Assembly: GCA_037974665.1 (NCBI GenBank)
Contig: CM075767.1
Coordinates: 26,871,498-26,935,497, forward strand
DNA length: 64,000 nucleotides
Origin: Ehretia macrophylla
Taxonomy: Eukaryota > Streptophyta > Magnoliopsida > Boraginales > Ehretiaceae
Direction: 5' to 3'
The number at the start of each line of letters is the position of its first letter. Position 1 is the first letter of the stretch. Under the pieces are notes generated by a model. That model did not search any database. It was given only the letters and a program-made list of their open reading frames with translations, and had not been told where the DNA came from. Below, one piece after another: positions 8,868 through 21,515 of this stretch. The position numbers and the translations under genes were made by a program.

Positions 8868-10690
8868 ATGGCTGATCTTCCCCTGCCAGAACAAGAAGTT
8901 GTTGCTAAAGACTATGAAGTCACTTCCTTTGATCATTCCGCATCTCACAATGAGGTAGACATAACCCAAACACCTCCAGCTACCAAACCAGGAGAACTCT
9001 TCAAACTTTCTCCGTTAAACCCATACTCATATTACTAAACTTCCTAACACACACAAAAGTTCAAATCTCTATTACCTATCAAACCAGCAGCCCTTATAGC
9101 CATGTATAAATGTTCTACTGTCACTGTACAATCAGTATCCTCTTCCGGACAAGTTCATTCTTGGAACAGCGTCAACATGATCAACTTGGAGAAATCTTCT
9201 TCAGAGAAACATTATCTTGATTCAAACGAGTTCAAGAGAAAAAGAGAACGACTCGCTGAAAAACTCAGAAAGCCAGCTAAGCCGAAGAAGCAGTCCTCTC
9301 ATCCGTGGAAGCATAATCCAAAGCCAGATCATATAGTCTGGATACCAAGTGGAAACTGCAAAAAAGCTTATTGGGTTGTCATATAGTCTGGATACCAAGT
9401 GGAAACTGCAAAAAAGCTTATTGGGTTGATCTCACACAACTTCCACATTATCTCTCCAAAGAAAAAATTATCCCAACTGGGTAGGGTGATGAAGACGAGA
9501 AAGAAGGTCCTAGTGAAATTTCTTCTGTTATTTCGTCCTATGACTCCTTTGATCCGTTTGAAAAGGATTCGTCCTCTCAGACGATTCCTCCATACAAAGG
9601 ACCAATTCTTATGCAAACTCATGTGACTCCGTTCTACACGGACACCACAAGAATATGAACACATAACCCAGTGCAGACTAAACCAGATGATTCAGAAACA
9701 ACCAGTGACTAGGGAGAAACTTCCTAAGCTGGTGAGCACCAGAACCAACAACCGCCACAAGCACAAGTCCCACAGGTTCCATAACAGCAACCTCAGAGAC
9801 AACAAAACATTGAAGGAAAAGTTTCTATCCCATATGCTCCAGATCACAAGTAATTCTGGAACATTGGTGCAATTCCTTATGATGACAGACTCAAATATCT
9901 TGAGAAAATGGATGCATGGATAAATGGAGAATCTCTCTTAAATCCTACTCTTGAGATAAGAGATATCATTGACGGTCTTGTTGCTGCTTTTACAGGATCA
10001 CTTCGCAGTTGGTGGACAAGAATGCCGTCAGAAGAAGAATGACAGATCATCCTAACAGATGCAGATCCTATTAAGATATTCCTAAGATGTCTACGAAACA
10101 TTTTTGTTGGACAAATAGCCCAAGAGATTTAAAAGGAAGAAAATGAGTTCTTACTCAACAAATGCTGTGATGTTGCAAAAATTGGAGATTACTATCTCAA
10201 ACAGGAAGCTTTGTATTTTTTCTTTGGATAAAATACAGAAACCATCATGAAGGTGTTCGTCTTTAACATGCCACAACCTCTTCCTGAATTGCTCGAAACA
10301 GAGTTCAAATGAGCCAATATTGTAGATCTAAGACAGGTGAGTCTTGCTCACTTATACCAGATGGCCAGAAAACTCATTCAAGATCAGTATGAGTCCAAGC
10401 GACTTGACAAGCTTCTCAAAAGTAACGAACAAAAAACAATGGATACCTTTTGCAGAAAATATTTCCAAAAGTTTGGCTGTCACACTCACAGCTACTCTCC
10501 ATGTTCATGTCACAAATACAAGAAGCATAAACATCAGAAAAGGTTTCACAAATCCAGAAAACCTTTCAAGAAATTCAGATTTGTGAAGAAAAGATCAAAA
10601 CCCTCTTCTTCCACTAAATGTTTTCTTTGTGGAAAGAAATGACATTTTGCAAAGGATTGTCACCTTAAAAAGTCAAAGAAGTTACCAGCA
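8868..10690 (+). pseudogene. EPRV segment E: gag/coat polyprotein region
   Basis: This starts at ATG 8868 (ACCATGG). Blocks in order are PLPEQEVV, the basic region (about 9230-9300), a linker with an internal 50-bp duplication (9329-9428), and the coat-like domain from about 9880. The coat-like domain ends in a Cys/His cluster (GCHTHSYSPCSCHKYKK, about 10477-10530), a Lys-rich stretch and a CCHC zinc knuckle, CFLCGKK-stop-HFAKDC, near 10615-10660. TGA at 10640-10642 lies inside the knuckle. Other stops and frameshifts are frequent (9036, 9655, 10129, 10229, 10310). CCHC knuckles bind RNA in caulimovirid coat proteins. This copy cannot encode an intact product. Confidence 0.7.
9329..9428 (+). 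repeat. 50-bp perfect tandem duplication inside EPRV segment E gag
   Basis: Units 9329-9378 and 9379-9428 read the same, each beginning TCATATAGTCTGG and ending TTGGGTTG. The other viral copies have a single unit. Because 50 is not a multiple of 3, the duplication also shifts the frame. Confidence 0.85.
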
Positions 10691-11788
10691 AAGCTTGTTC
10701 AGTTCATTACAACTCAAACCTTTGATGACAAGCTATACACATGGACTTTCGAACCAGATCAAGCCGTACTTAACCTTGATACAGCCTCATCCTCAAATCT
10801 CACCACAGAATCCGAATCCTCTGATTCTGAACCAACCCTCTCCATAGCCAAAATACACAAAACCACTGAACAACCAATCCTTACCACTTCCAAAGCTACC
10901 TTTATCCCAAGACAGATCTATAAGCCATACATAAAGCTTGTTGTAAACCCTCCAGGATATGTTCCTATCACCGTTACTGCACTTCTAGACATCGGTTCAT
11001 GTATTTCTTTCATGAAATCCAAGTGTCTTCCTCCTGAATTTTGGATATCCTCCAGAGCAACCTTTACCACTGCTTCTAGTAGTGGATTTGCAAGTGAAGT
11101 ACATTCCATGACCGTTCCCATACACTTATCCCCAGATGTCTCAGTTCGACACAACTTTTACCAGTATGATCAATGGTGTGAAGATATTCTTTTAGGAATG
11201 GATTTTCTCACCTTACTTGCTCCATTCTCATTTCAGACAGATGGTTTCCAATTCCTGCATAATCAGTATACCTCTTGGGTATCCTTACAGAAATAGTCCT
11301 CACAGGTTTCAGCCATTCAAGATGATGAATTTGCTGAAGAAAGAAGCCTCATCCTTTCCTGTTGCGGTGATCTTCCAAACAAGTTTTGGGAAAGAGAGAA
11401 ACACTTTGTCTCTTTACCTTACAAAGAAAATTTGTAGATGCCACACCAAACCGCTTCTCATCCAGGAATGCCAAAAGATGAAGATCTTTGTCAATCTGAA
11501 ATTCAGACACTACTTGAAAAAGGTCTCATTTGACCATCCAGATCTCTATAGGCAAGTCATGCCTTTTATGTCAACAAAAGATCTAAACAAGTTCGAGGAA
11601 AGAAAAGATTGGTGATAGATTATGGCCAACTCAATGATCAATTGAAGGATATCAGATACCCTCTTCCGAGAAAGGAAGAACTCCTTCAGAAGCTGTCCAA
11701 AGCCAAATTCTTCTCCAAATTTGATATGAAATCTGGATTTTTTTGGCAAATTGGTATTACTGAAGCTGATAGATTCAAATATGCTTTT
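10691..11788 (+). pseudogene. EPRV segment E: protease and N-terminal half of RT
   Basis: The protease-like active site reads LLDIGSCISF (about 10982-11011); Asp-Ile-Gly replaces the usual Asp-Thr/Ser-Gly. The glycine-rich second half follows (DILLGMDFLT near 11185). RT begins near 11440. It reaches VIDYGQLNDQLKDIRYPL (11612-11665) and FFSKFDMKSGF, which holds the first catalytic aspartate. The copy ends at about 11788, before the YxDD box, where it meets an inverted RNase H/RT copy. Frame breaks lie near 11297, 11437 and 11530. A run of seven T at 11739 has gained three bases compared with other copies. Confidence 0.7.
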
Positions 11789-12887
11789 TTGATTCCCCGA
11801 ATAACTACAAGAACTTCTCTTTTGAAAGAGGGATAGTTGCGTTGTGCTGGCGTCAAAGATCCTGACTTGTAACCATAGACTTGTTTGTGTCCATTGTCTT
11901 CTTCAATAAGAACTGCTGCCCAAAAATCAAGGGATGCATCAGTCTGCAAAATGAGTTATCTTGGACCTGGGATCTTGAGAGGAGGAAGTGCCTTGCATAA
12001 CTCCTTTAGCTTTTGAACTGCAACTGTGGCTTCTGGAGACCAATTACCAATGTTGGATTTTCAGAGGTACTTGGAAATCTGGTTGGTATAGTTGGCCAAG
12101 GATGGAACATGCGATGAGGCATAATTGATCAATCCAAGGAACTACTGGATCTGAGTAACAATTCTGAGTTCATCAGGAAAGTCGAGGACTTTGCTTTGTA
12201 TGTGATCATGTAAAAGAATGTGTCCTTCTCTTATCTGCAAACCAAGAAAATCAATAGCATTTAGACCAATTTTAATCTTGGATTTAGATAGAACTAATCC
12301 ATGTTGGTAAGTTAGTTCTTGAAATTGTCGGAGATGCTGGTGGTGTTCTTCAGCCGTGTTACTGAATACCAGAACATCATCAATGTAGACAATACAGTGC
12401 TGCACAAGGGGTCAGTACACATCATCAATTCTGTGTTGGAACTCGGACGGTGCATTCTTGAGACCGAATGGCATGACATTCCGTTCACATTGACCCTGTG
12501 GAACAACAAAAGTAGTTTTGAATCTATCGGCTTTAGTAATACCAATTTGCCAAAATCCAGATTTCATATCAAATTTGGAGAAGAATTTGGCTTTGGACAA
12601 CTTCTGAAGGAGTTGTTCCTTTCTCGAAAGAGGGTATCTGATATCCTTCAATTGATCATTGAGTTGGCGATAATCTATCACCAATCTTTTCTTTCCTCGA
12701 ACTTGTTCAGATCTTTTGTTGACATAAAAGACATGACTTGCCCGTGGAGATCTGGATTGTCGGATGAGACCTCGCTCAAGTAGTGTCTGAATTTCAGCTT
12801 GACAAAGATATTCAACTTTTGGCATTCCTGGACAAGAGGCGGTTTGGTGTGACATCTGCCAATTTTCTTTGTAAGGTAGAGAGACAA
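11789..12887 (-). pseudogene. EPRV segment F: RNase H N-terminus and RT
   Basis: On the minus strand RT runs from near 12880 to 12110. The longest open piece is 12855-12412, with VIDYRQLNDQLKDIRYPL, FFSKFDMKSGFWQIGI and MPFGLKNAPSEFQ. It is followed at 12405-12142 by CIVYIDDVLVFS, the YxDD catalytic box. RNase H begins at 11949 (QTDASLDFWAAVLIEE) and ends at the inversion joint near 11788. Both catalytic boxes are readable, but a frame break near 12410 and a stop at 12142 disable it. The segment is cut at 12887 by an LTR element and resumes at 20120. Confidence 0.75.
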
Positions 12888-15613
12888 TGTAACACCCCGA
12901 TCGCTCTCGAGACCGGGAGTTCTATCAATCAATCAAATCACAACCCAATTCCAAACCCGGGCATAATTTTTAGGGAAAACGGACGGAGTCTCCCCTGTTT
13001 CTAGGCAAAATGTAAAACCTGTAATAGCATATAAGTGGACCAGCACCGTGTCCAACCATACAAACACCTCACGGCTATCCAAGCATTGGTTCTCAACAAG
13101 CGAACACAAGTAAATATACATTTCCAGTACCCAGACTATTCTAACTCTTTTTTTAAACAATACAAACATGCATTGAAGTTGAACTATACTAACTGAATAC
13201 ATAAACAAACTTATCATACTATTTCAATAACCTAGTAAAACTTAAATTACATTCCTTTTAACATTAAATACATACAACACATGAAACATATATCTTTGCA
13301 TCTTGGACAACTCAAGCCATATAGCACGCAAGGCAACTCTTCAAGCACGATCTATCACATAACCACGAACTTTCCAACTAACATGGTATTTCCTGAAATG
13401 TGGTGGTGAGGAGTGAGTATACTCAAAACGTATACTCAGTGAGGGCGAGACAGATATCGAGGTGGAGAGAAAGAAGATCGTGCAATGCAAATAGGTACAG
13501 TCAAGCAATATAATCAACAAGAAAGCATTCAATATAAACAACAATACAATAAACAATTAAAGAAGGCATTAACACAACCATTCAAAGCTATACCACACTT
13601 TGAAGGTCACGGTTCACTCATACGAGCAATGTACCATTTCACGAGTGATACATCAATCTCGAGCTTGATGTTGACAACAATGGCAATAAGTGCGCAACCA
13701 CCTTATAACATCCACTGGGTGTACTCCGGATTTACCCCGACACATCTACGACCCAAATCTCCCAGGGCGGCACCCCTAGCGAGAATGGGAATAGGACACG
13801 GAGCTACAGCAACCAACCCTGGCAGCATGAGACTGCCCAGAGAGGCCCATCACTCACGCGCCTGACACTTATGCAATGCAATATGAGATACAAGCAATAA
13901 ACGAGCAATAGCACGAAAGTGTAGATTAGTGGCGATAAACGAGATACCAAGCATTTACAATCAATAATAGCAATCAATTAACTTTTCAAGCATGATTATC
14001 ATTAATATCAACATTAACATCAATCAATCACAAAAACGACAAAATATCACTATTCAATCTCTAACTTCCAAAGGCAATTACGAGCGAACGAGCTACAGGA
14101 TTAAGAAACCGATTTCACTACATTCACTTAGGTACTACAAGGCACGTTTCTATATCACAAAAGCTCACTTTCCCAACCGAAGCCCGAAAGTCCACCTACT
14201 GCATTTGAACTACAACTATGTTAACCGGACACTCAATCAACGCCACAACAACGCCAAAAGTGCTTCCATGCCCTCAATAGCAAAACCCCCAACTCAATTC
14301 GAGCACGGTGAACTCTTGGTCAAACGGCCCATTTACGTTTCTTTGTCTAATTTTCAATTTTAACAAAGGCCGGTCTATTTTTATTGCACATTTTATCTTT
14401 GTATCATTAATGACACCTATTCAAATCAAAAAATCGCAATTCGGATCAAAATCCAAAATTCTAGGGTTTTACTATTCAAAATCACTATTTATTATTCTTT
14501 CCCAATTTTAAATTTGCGTTTTAGTTGTAAAAATCACTAAATAACTAACAAGCAATGTTGTACGGACTCAAAGGAAGCTTTATCAAACAATTATAGGCAT
14601 TATAACACAATATATATCAAATCTGAAAATTTGAAACAATAATCAAATTTCACAAAATATGCACAAAAACGTGAAAACCTCACAGAGATTGAAGACCAAG
14701 ACCCGCAAGAACCTTAGCCACGATCCTTGCTCGATTCCACTCATGATTGCACAAGAAAAATGGAAGCAAATTTTTCTTTTTTCTCTTGGGGAGTTTCGGC
14801 CATGGGGGGGGGGGGGGATACAAAGGGAATTTTTGGTTTTGTTTGTTTTGATTTTTGCCTTGTTTTTATTTTTAAAAGATGACAAAGGGCATTTTGGTCT
14901 TTTGCAAAATCAAACTTAAGTGAAAATATGGTCAAACTAACTTATTTTGATGACATTTAATCTAATTCAAGTTAAAACAATGCAATTTTTATGAAAACCA
15001 ACTAAAACTAGCTAAATTAAGCTAAAAACATTTTTCACTAAGTCCGATGAATATTTCTCTAACTCTCATTTTCGAAATGCTACGATCGAACAGTCAAAAA
15101 ACGATCGCTAGTCAAATGATGAGCAATAACATAAAACTATAATTTTTGAAAAGTAGAATAGTAGAATAGTTTAAAATTCACTCCGGCTCGGAGTTACTTT
15201 TCTCATTTAATTGAAAACCGAGTAATTTAATGCAAGAAAATAAAACCGATTTTTAAAATAGTCAAAATAATCAATTTTCATTTAAAAATAAATAATTTAA
15301 CTATTTCTAGAATATTTTAAAGAATTATGAAATTAATGCTAAGATATGAATAGATAAGTTAATATAAACATGTAATCAAATGCAATTAAATACTAACATT
15401 TAAGATGACACTTAATTAAATACAAGAAAATAAATCCAATTACTATAAACTATAAAAATAGGTAATAATCTTTTTAAATTAATCAATATAAAAATTATTC
15501 AAATATTCTAAAAAAAAATATCAAAATTCAACAAAATGGATGATTAACTAATTAAACACTTAATTAAATGCAGTTAAATGCTATTGAATGCATGCCGGGT
15601 TCGGGTTATCACA
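12888..15613 (-). repeat. 3' LTR of non-autonomous element 1 (2726 bp)
   Basis: Shares the whole length with the LTR at 17383-20119. It holds a hairpin module (13414-13422 with 13430-13438), an acceptor-like TTTCAGG on the minus strand (about 13391-13397), a conserved block around 13718-13765, and a run of 14 G at 14804-14817. Reading frames here (13485-13865 and others) recur in the other LTR only because the LTRs are copies. I see no gene. Confidence 0.88.
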
Positions 15614-15614
15614 T

Positions 15615-15649
15615 CTTTCCCCCCTTAAAACAATTGCGTCCTCGCAATT
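15615..15649 (-). other. PPT and PPT-proximal hairpin of non-autonomous element 1
   Basis: On the minus strand a purine tract (TTAAGGGGGGAAAG, about 15628-15615) lies against the 3' LTR. Just upstream is a perfect inverted repeat, AATTGCG (15649-15643), loop AGGA, CGCAATT (15638-15632). The purine tract primes plus-strand DNA synthesis. The hairpin recurs in the elements at 25958, 43340 and 54305. Confidence 0.8.
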
Positions 15650-17360
15650 CTTCTTCCAATAGGACTCAACATCACCTGAAATCCAACTCTGACTACTCTT
15701 CATTGGTTGCTAAGCAAGACACTAAATAAGATACTCGTAGGATAACCCCAATAGAAACCCCAACCAAGAATGCCGAGAAAATACCAACTAAAGACTAAAG
15801 CAGGGATACTGTAGATGTCACTAACACCGCACAATATCGACAAGGAATACCTCACACACGAATCTCCAATAGAAGTTCAACTACAACCGCTTGAGAACTC
15901 CCTAACCAGAAACCAAATAAAGACTCAACTGAAGATTCCATCCAGAGGTCCAAAGAAATACCCCACTAGTCATGAATTTCATAGAAGAATTTCCCTGTTA
16001 GGAGTGCTGAGGAGAGTATTAAGAAAACCCAATCAAATATACTTCAAAAATCCCAGAGAAGTCTTCCAAATAATAACCCCATAGGATAACCAATTAGATC
16101 CCGAGTACTGCTATCAAATGCTGAGAAGAACGTTAACGAAAATAGCAAAGAAAATATAATGTGCCCAATAAGACAATCAAGTTGAATAACAAATATAGTT
16201 TCCCAACTAGACGAAAACCCTAAGGAAAAATACCAAGCTGGTGCACAATATACAAAACCAAACTCCAAGGCGTCTTCAATGTTTGCCAAGTGAGAACCTT
16301 GTACATCCTTGCCAATAAGGAAAATACTAGTAGAATGCCCACTAAGAATTCGAAAGAATACCGTAAGTATTACTATACAATAAGTATGATAGGAATTCCA
16401 AATACCAAACCTACTGAGGAACACTAAAGAAAATACCTGAAACAATGCTCCAGTAAGAAAATACCAAGGATTGCCCAATAAGTAAGTACCAAATAAATGA
16501 CCACTAAGAATTCTATAGAATGCCATTGAAGAATTTCCAATAAGGGATGCCAGTAACACACCAATAAAGACCGAGACACATATGCCATAGATAATACCAT
16601 ACAGTAAGTCTGATTGAAAACCCAATAGCCAAGTCTACCAAGAAGTGCCAATAGAAGTTTCCAAAGAATACCCAATAAGAAAACCAAAGAATACTCCAGA
16701 TAACAACCAAATAGAATCCCAAAAGAAAGCTACTCTTTCACAACTGTTAAGCACAGAGGAGGACCTTAGAGATTCGCCAATAACCGAGCTCCAAAAACAA
16801 ACACCAACTCCCAAATAAAGGCTAGTCAAATACTGCTCATTCCCGTCAATCCACATAACTTGGAGGGCCTGCTACTAACCACTTGTCTTCATGGGAGGAA
16901 GTAGTATTTCTTACCATTTCAACAGGACATATATGAATGCCAAAATATCACATTTCCACATACATGCCTTAAACTATTATGCAAGCAAGTTCATATAAGA
17001 ATTTATAAAACAGTTTAATCTTCAGAGTCATTCAAGCAAGTCAATCAAGTCAATCACAACACAACTCAATCCAAGACATTCAATTACACATATTACAAGC
17101 AACAATTCAAGCAACAATTCAAGCAGCTAACAATTCACGAGGTCGATTCAATTCACGAGGTCAATTCAATGCACAACTAGACACTTCACTTCACTTAGCA
17201 CACATTTAGCACATAATACATAACTATATCACATAGATACACCCATTCAATTCAAGACACACAATCTCACAAACAGGCACACACTTTCAAAATACACCTA
17301 ACAAGCACACATTCAAGGGTCACTACCCACCGGACCGAGGACCCTATCCCGGCTTATGAG
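15650..17360 (-). other. CCAAT-rich internal region of non-autonomous element 1 (pseudo-ORF 16625-16044)
   Basis: About 1.7 kb without any retroviral domain. The plus strand carries many CCAATA(A)G words; on the minus strand these read TATTGG and give Leu/Ile/Phe/Trp-rich frames such as 16625-16044 (193 codons) and 16856-16635. A colinear region lies in element 2 (28521-30300), where the frame is broken differently. The hydrophobic translation follows from the low-complexity DNA. I do not call it a protein gene, but the shared block SLYLGxGxCFWSSVIGES shows common descent. Confidence 0.6.
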
Positions 17361-17368
17361 CTAATTAA

Positions 17369-17380
17369 GCTCTGATACCA
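17369..17380 (-). other. Primer-binding site of non-autonomous element 1
   Basis: TGGTATCAGAGC on the minus strand, two bases from the 5' LTR (17383). It is the standard initiator tRNA-Met site and fixes the element's orientation. Confidence 0.88.
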
Positions 17381-17382
17381 CC

Positions 17383-20119
17383 TGTAACACCCCGATCCCT
17401 CTTGAGACCGGGAGTTCTATCAATCAATCTAATCACAACCCAATTCCAAACCCGGGCATAATTTTTAAGGAAAACGGACAGAGTCTCCCCTGTTTCTAGG
17501 CAAAATGTAAAACCTGTAATAGCATATAAGTGTACCAGCACCGTGTCCAACCATACAAACACCTCAAGGCCATCCGAGCATTGGTTCTCAACAAGCGAAC
17601 ACAAGTAAATATACATTTCCAGTACCCAGACTATTCTAACTCTTTCTTTAAACTATACAAACATGCATTGAAGTTGAACTATACTAACTGAATACATAAA
17701 CTAACTTATCATACTACTTCAATAACCTAGTAAAACTTAAATTACATTCCTTTTAACATTAAATACATACAACACATGAAACATATATCTTTGCATCTTG
17801 GACAACGTAAGCCACATAGCACGCAAGGCAACTCTTCAAGCACGATCAATCACATAACCACGAACTTTCCAGCTAACATGGTATTTCCTGAAATGTGGTG
17901 GTGAGGAGTGAGTATACTCAACACGTATAGTCAGTGAGGGCGAGACAGATATCGGGGTGGAGAGAAAGAAGATCGTGCAATGCAAATAGGTACAGTCAAG
18001 CAATATAATCAACAAGAAAGCATTCAATATAAACAACAATACAATAAACAATTAAAGAAAGCATTAATACAACCATTCAAAGTTATACCACACTTTGAAG
18101 GTCACGGTTCACTCATACGAGGAATGTACCATTTCACGAGTGATACATCAATCTCGAGCTTGATGTTGACAACGATGGCAATAAGCGCGCAACCACCTTA
18201 TAACATCCACTGGGTGTACTCCGGATGTACCCCAACACATCTACGACCCATATCTCCCAAGGCGACACCTCTAGCGAGAATGGGAATAGGCCACGGATCT
18301 AGAGCAACCAACCCTGGCAGCCCGAGACTGCCCAGAGAGGCCCATCACTCATGCGCCTGACACTTATGCAATGCAATACGAGATACAAGCAAAAAACGAG
18401 CAATAGCACGAAAGTGCAGATTAGTGGCGATAAACGAGATACCAAGCATTTACAATCAATAATAGCAATCAATTAACTATTCAAGCATGATTATCATTAA
18501 TATCAACATTAATATCAATCAAACAAGTAATAGCAGTTCAAACACGAAAACGACAAAATATCACTATTCAATCTCTAACTTCCAAAGACAATTACGAGCA
18601 AACGAGCTACAGGATTAAGAAACCGATTTCACTACATTCACTTAGGTACTACAAGGCACGTTTTTATATCACGAAACCTCACTTTCCCAACCGAAGCCCG
18701 AAAGTCCACCTACTGCATTTGAACTACAGCTATGTTAACTGGACACTCAGTCAACGCCATAACGCCAAAAGTGCTTCCATGCCCTCAATAGCAAAACCCC
18801 CAACTCTATTCGAGCACGGTCAACTCTTGGTCAAATGGCCCCTTTACTTTCTTTGTCTAATTTCCAATTTTAACAAAGGCCGGTCCATTTTTATTGCACA
18901 TTTTATCTTTCTATCATTAGTGGCACCTATCCAAAACAAGAAATCCAAATTCCGATCAAAATCTGAAATTCTAGGGTTTTATTACTCAAAATCACAATTC
19001 ATTATTCTTCCCCAATTTCAAATTTGCGTTTCTAGCCGTAAAAATCGCTAAATAACTAACAAGCAATGCGGTACAGACTCAAAGGAAGCTATATCAAACA
19101 ATTATAGGCATTATAACACAATATATATAAAATCTAAAAATTTGAAACAATAATCAAATTTCACAAAATATGCACAAAAACGTGAAAAACCTCACAGAGA
19201 TTGAAGACCAAGACCCACAAGAACCTTAGCCACGATCCTTGCTCGATTTCACGCATGATTGCACAACAAAAATGGAAGCAAATTTTTTTTTCTCTTGGGG
19301 AATTTCGGCCATGGGGGGGGGGGATACAATGGGAATTGTTGGTTTTGTTTGTTTTTATTTTTGCCTTGTTTTTATTTTTAAAAGATGACAAAGGGCATTT
19401 TGGTCTTTTGCAAAATCAAGCTTAAGTGAAAATATGGTCAAACTAACTTATTTTGATGCCATTTAATCTAATTCAAGTTAAAAAAATGCAATTTTAATGA
19501 AAACCAACTAAAACTAGCTAAATTAAGCTAAAAACATTGTTCACTAAGTTCGAGGAATATTTCTCTAACTCTCATTTTCGAAATGCTACGATCGAACGGT
19601 CAATAAACGATCGCTAATCAAATGATGAGCAATAACGTAAAACTATAATTTTTGAAAAGTATAATAGAAGAATAGTTTAAAATTCACTCCGGCTCGGAGT
19701 TACTTTTCTCATTTAATTGAAAATCTAGTAATTTAATGCAAGAAAATAAAACTGATTATTAAAATAGTCAAAATAATCAATTTTCATTTAAAAATAAATA
19801 ATTTAACTATTTCTAGAATATTTTAAAGAATTTTGAAATTAATGCTAAGATACGAATGAACAAGTTAATATAAACACGTAATCAAATGCAATTAAATACT
19901 AACATTTAAGATGACACTTAATTAAATACAAGAAAATAAATCCAATTACTACAAACTATAAAAATAGGTAATAATCTTTTTAAATTAATCAATATAAAAA
20001 TTATTCAAATATTCTTAAAAGAAATATAAAAATAGTGCAAAATGGATGATTAACTAATTAAACACTTAATTAAATGCAGTTAAATGCTATTAAATGCATG
20101 CCAGGTTCGGGTTATCACA
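17383..20119 (-). repeat. 5' LTR of non-autonomous element 1 (2737 bp)
   Basis: Partner of 12888-15613, with the same ends. The hairpin module lies at 17909-17917 with 17925-17933 and has one stem mismatch. The G run is shorter (10 G near 19313-19322). No gene seen. Confidence 0.88.
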
Positions 20120-20980
20120 GACAAAGTGTTTCTCTCTTTCCCAAAACTTGTTTGGAAGATCACCGCAAAAGGAAAGGAGAAGGCTTTTTCTCCAGCACAT
20201 TCATCATCTTGAGTGGCTGAAACTTGTGAGGGAAATTTCTATAAGGATACCCAAGGGGTATACTGATTATGCAGGAATTGGAAACCATCTATCTAAAATG
20301 AGAATGGAGCAAGTACGGTGAGGAAATTCATTCTTAAGAGAATATCTTCACGGCATTGATCATACTAGTAAAAGCTGTGTCGAACTGAGACATCTGGGGA
20401 TAAATGTATGGGAATGGTCATGGAATGTGCTTCACTTGCAAATCCACTACCAGAAGTAGTGGTAAAGGTTGCTTTGGAGGATATCCAAAATTCAGGAGGA
20501 AGACACTTGGATTTCATGAAAGAAATACATGAACCTGTGTCTAGAAGTGTAGTAACGGTGATAGGAACATATCCTGGAGGGTTTACAACAAGCTTTATGT
20601 GTGGCTTATAGATCTGTCCTGGGGTAAAGGTAGATTTGAAAGTGGTAAGGATTGGTTGTTCAGTGGTTTTGTGTATTTTGGCTATGGAGAGGGTTGGTTC
20701 AGAATCAGAGAATTCGGATTCTGATGTGAGATCTGAGGATCAAGATATGCCTTTTGAGGTAACAATCCTTTGGAAAATGTCATTTCTTTCCACAAAGAAA
20801 ACATTTAGTAGAAGAAGAGGGTTTTGATATTTTCTTCACAAATTTGAATTTCTCGAAAGGTTTTCTGGACTTGTGAAATATTTTATGATGTTTGTTCTTC
20901 TTGTATTTGTGACACGAACATGGAGAGTAGTTGTGAGTGTGACAACCAAACTTTTGGAAATCTTTTCTGCAAAAGGTATC
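20120..20980 (-). pseudogene. EPRV segment F continued: protease and coat-protein C-terminal region
   Basis: This continues the minus-strand copy after element 1. The protease-like region lies at about 20600-20350. The CCHC knuckle lies near 20810-20765, with the same internal TGA (20782-20780) as segments E and G. The Cys/His-rich end of the coat-like domain lies at about 20980-20880. The copy stops at 20980 where a Tat-lineage LTR begins. Stops and frameshifts are numerous. Confidence 0.7.
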
Positions 20981-21446
20981 TGACGAGGGGTTCCCGAGCT
21001 GAGGTACGAATCCATCCCGAGCTGAGGCGGGCTAATTAGCGCCAAGGCTAGCGCGTTCAACTGAATGTCCAACCAGGTTGACTGGCTCGATCCCGAAAAC
21101 CCCGACCTCAGTTCCAGCTGTTCCGATGGGACATAAAGCACTGATGGGACATAAAGCTGCGCTGCATTAAATGCTGTCAGACCAGAACTTAGTATAAATA
21201 GAGCTCCACCCTCTTCATTTAAAGAGGTAACTCGCTATTAAATGCTCTCAGCTACTTTGCCAGCTCGGACATACTAATCATTCGCACGCTCGAGGGAAAA
21301 ATCTTGGTCGTCACCCTGCCTTTTCCTTCATTTCCTTGTGCAGGTCTGATAGCCGACCAGGAAAGTACAGCTCGGAGGCCAATCTGAAAAGTCCAGATCG
21401 GCGAAAGCAGCTCCCAACTTAAACTGTGGGATTTCCAACCTCGACA
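20981..21446 (+). repeat. 5' LTR of the Tat-lineage element (466 bp)
   Basis: Begins TGACGAGGGG and ends CCTCGACA. It contains TATAAATA at 21193-21200. The first ~217 bp recur at 37158-37374 with few differences. Confidence 0.88.
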
Positions 21447-21447
21447 G

Positions 21448-21467
21448 TTTGGCGCCGTCTGTGGGAA
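21448..21467 (+). other. Primer-binding site of the Tat-lineage element
   Basis: TTTGGCGCCGTCTGTGGGAA starts one base after the LTR. TGGCGCC-type sites are typical of Tat/Athila-group elements. I do not assign the tRNA. Confidence 0.75.
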
Positions 21468-21515
21468 ACGACGAGTTCTTTTACAACTCTCTTCACCACT
21501 CATTTCGAAACCATT

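Larger units (their letters stand above)
12888..20119 (-). mobile_element. Non-autonomous LTR retrotransposon 1 (no gag-pol), inserted in EPRV segment F
   Basis: The ends are TG...CA (plus strand TGTAACACCCCG...GGTTATCACA). The duplication gacaa lies at 12883-12887 and 20120-20124. Two LTRs of 2726 and 2737 bp surround only 1769 bp. Orientation is minus: the PBS lies beside the right LTR and the PPT beside the left LTR. No gag, protease, RT or integrase is present, so movement must have depended on another element. The LTR ends and PPT region resemble those of the chromovirus at 43340. Several percent difference between the LTRs is visible by eye, so this is an older insertion than those at 25958 and 43340. 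Confidence 0.9.

Noticed and set aside
16044-16625. A hydrophobic 193-codon frame that looks like a membrane protein
   Set aside because: It follows from TATTGG-rich low-complexity DNA; the colinear region in element 2 breaks the frame elsewhere, and no start context or domain supports a gene.
21426-21515. An upstream start of the Tat gag at 21426
   Set aside because: This part lies in the LTR end and PBS; the ATG at 21516 after the PBS is the natural start.
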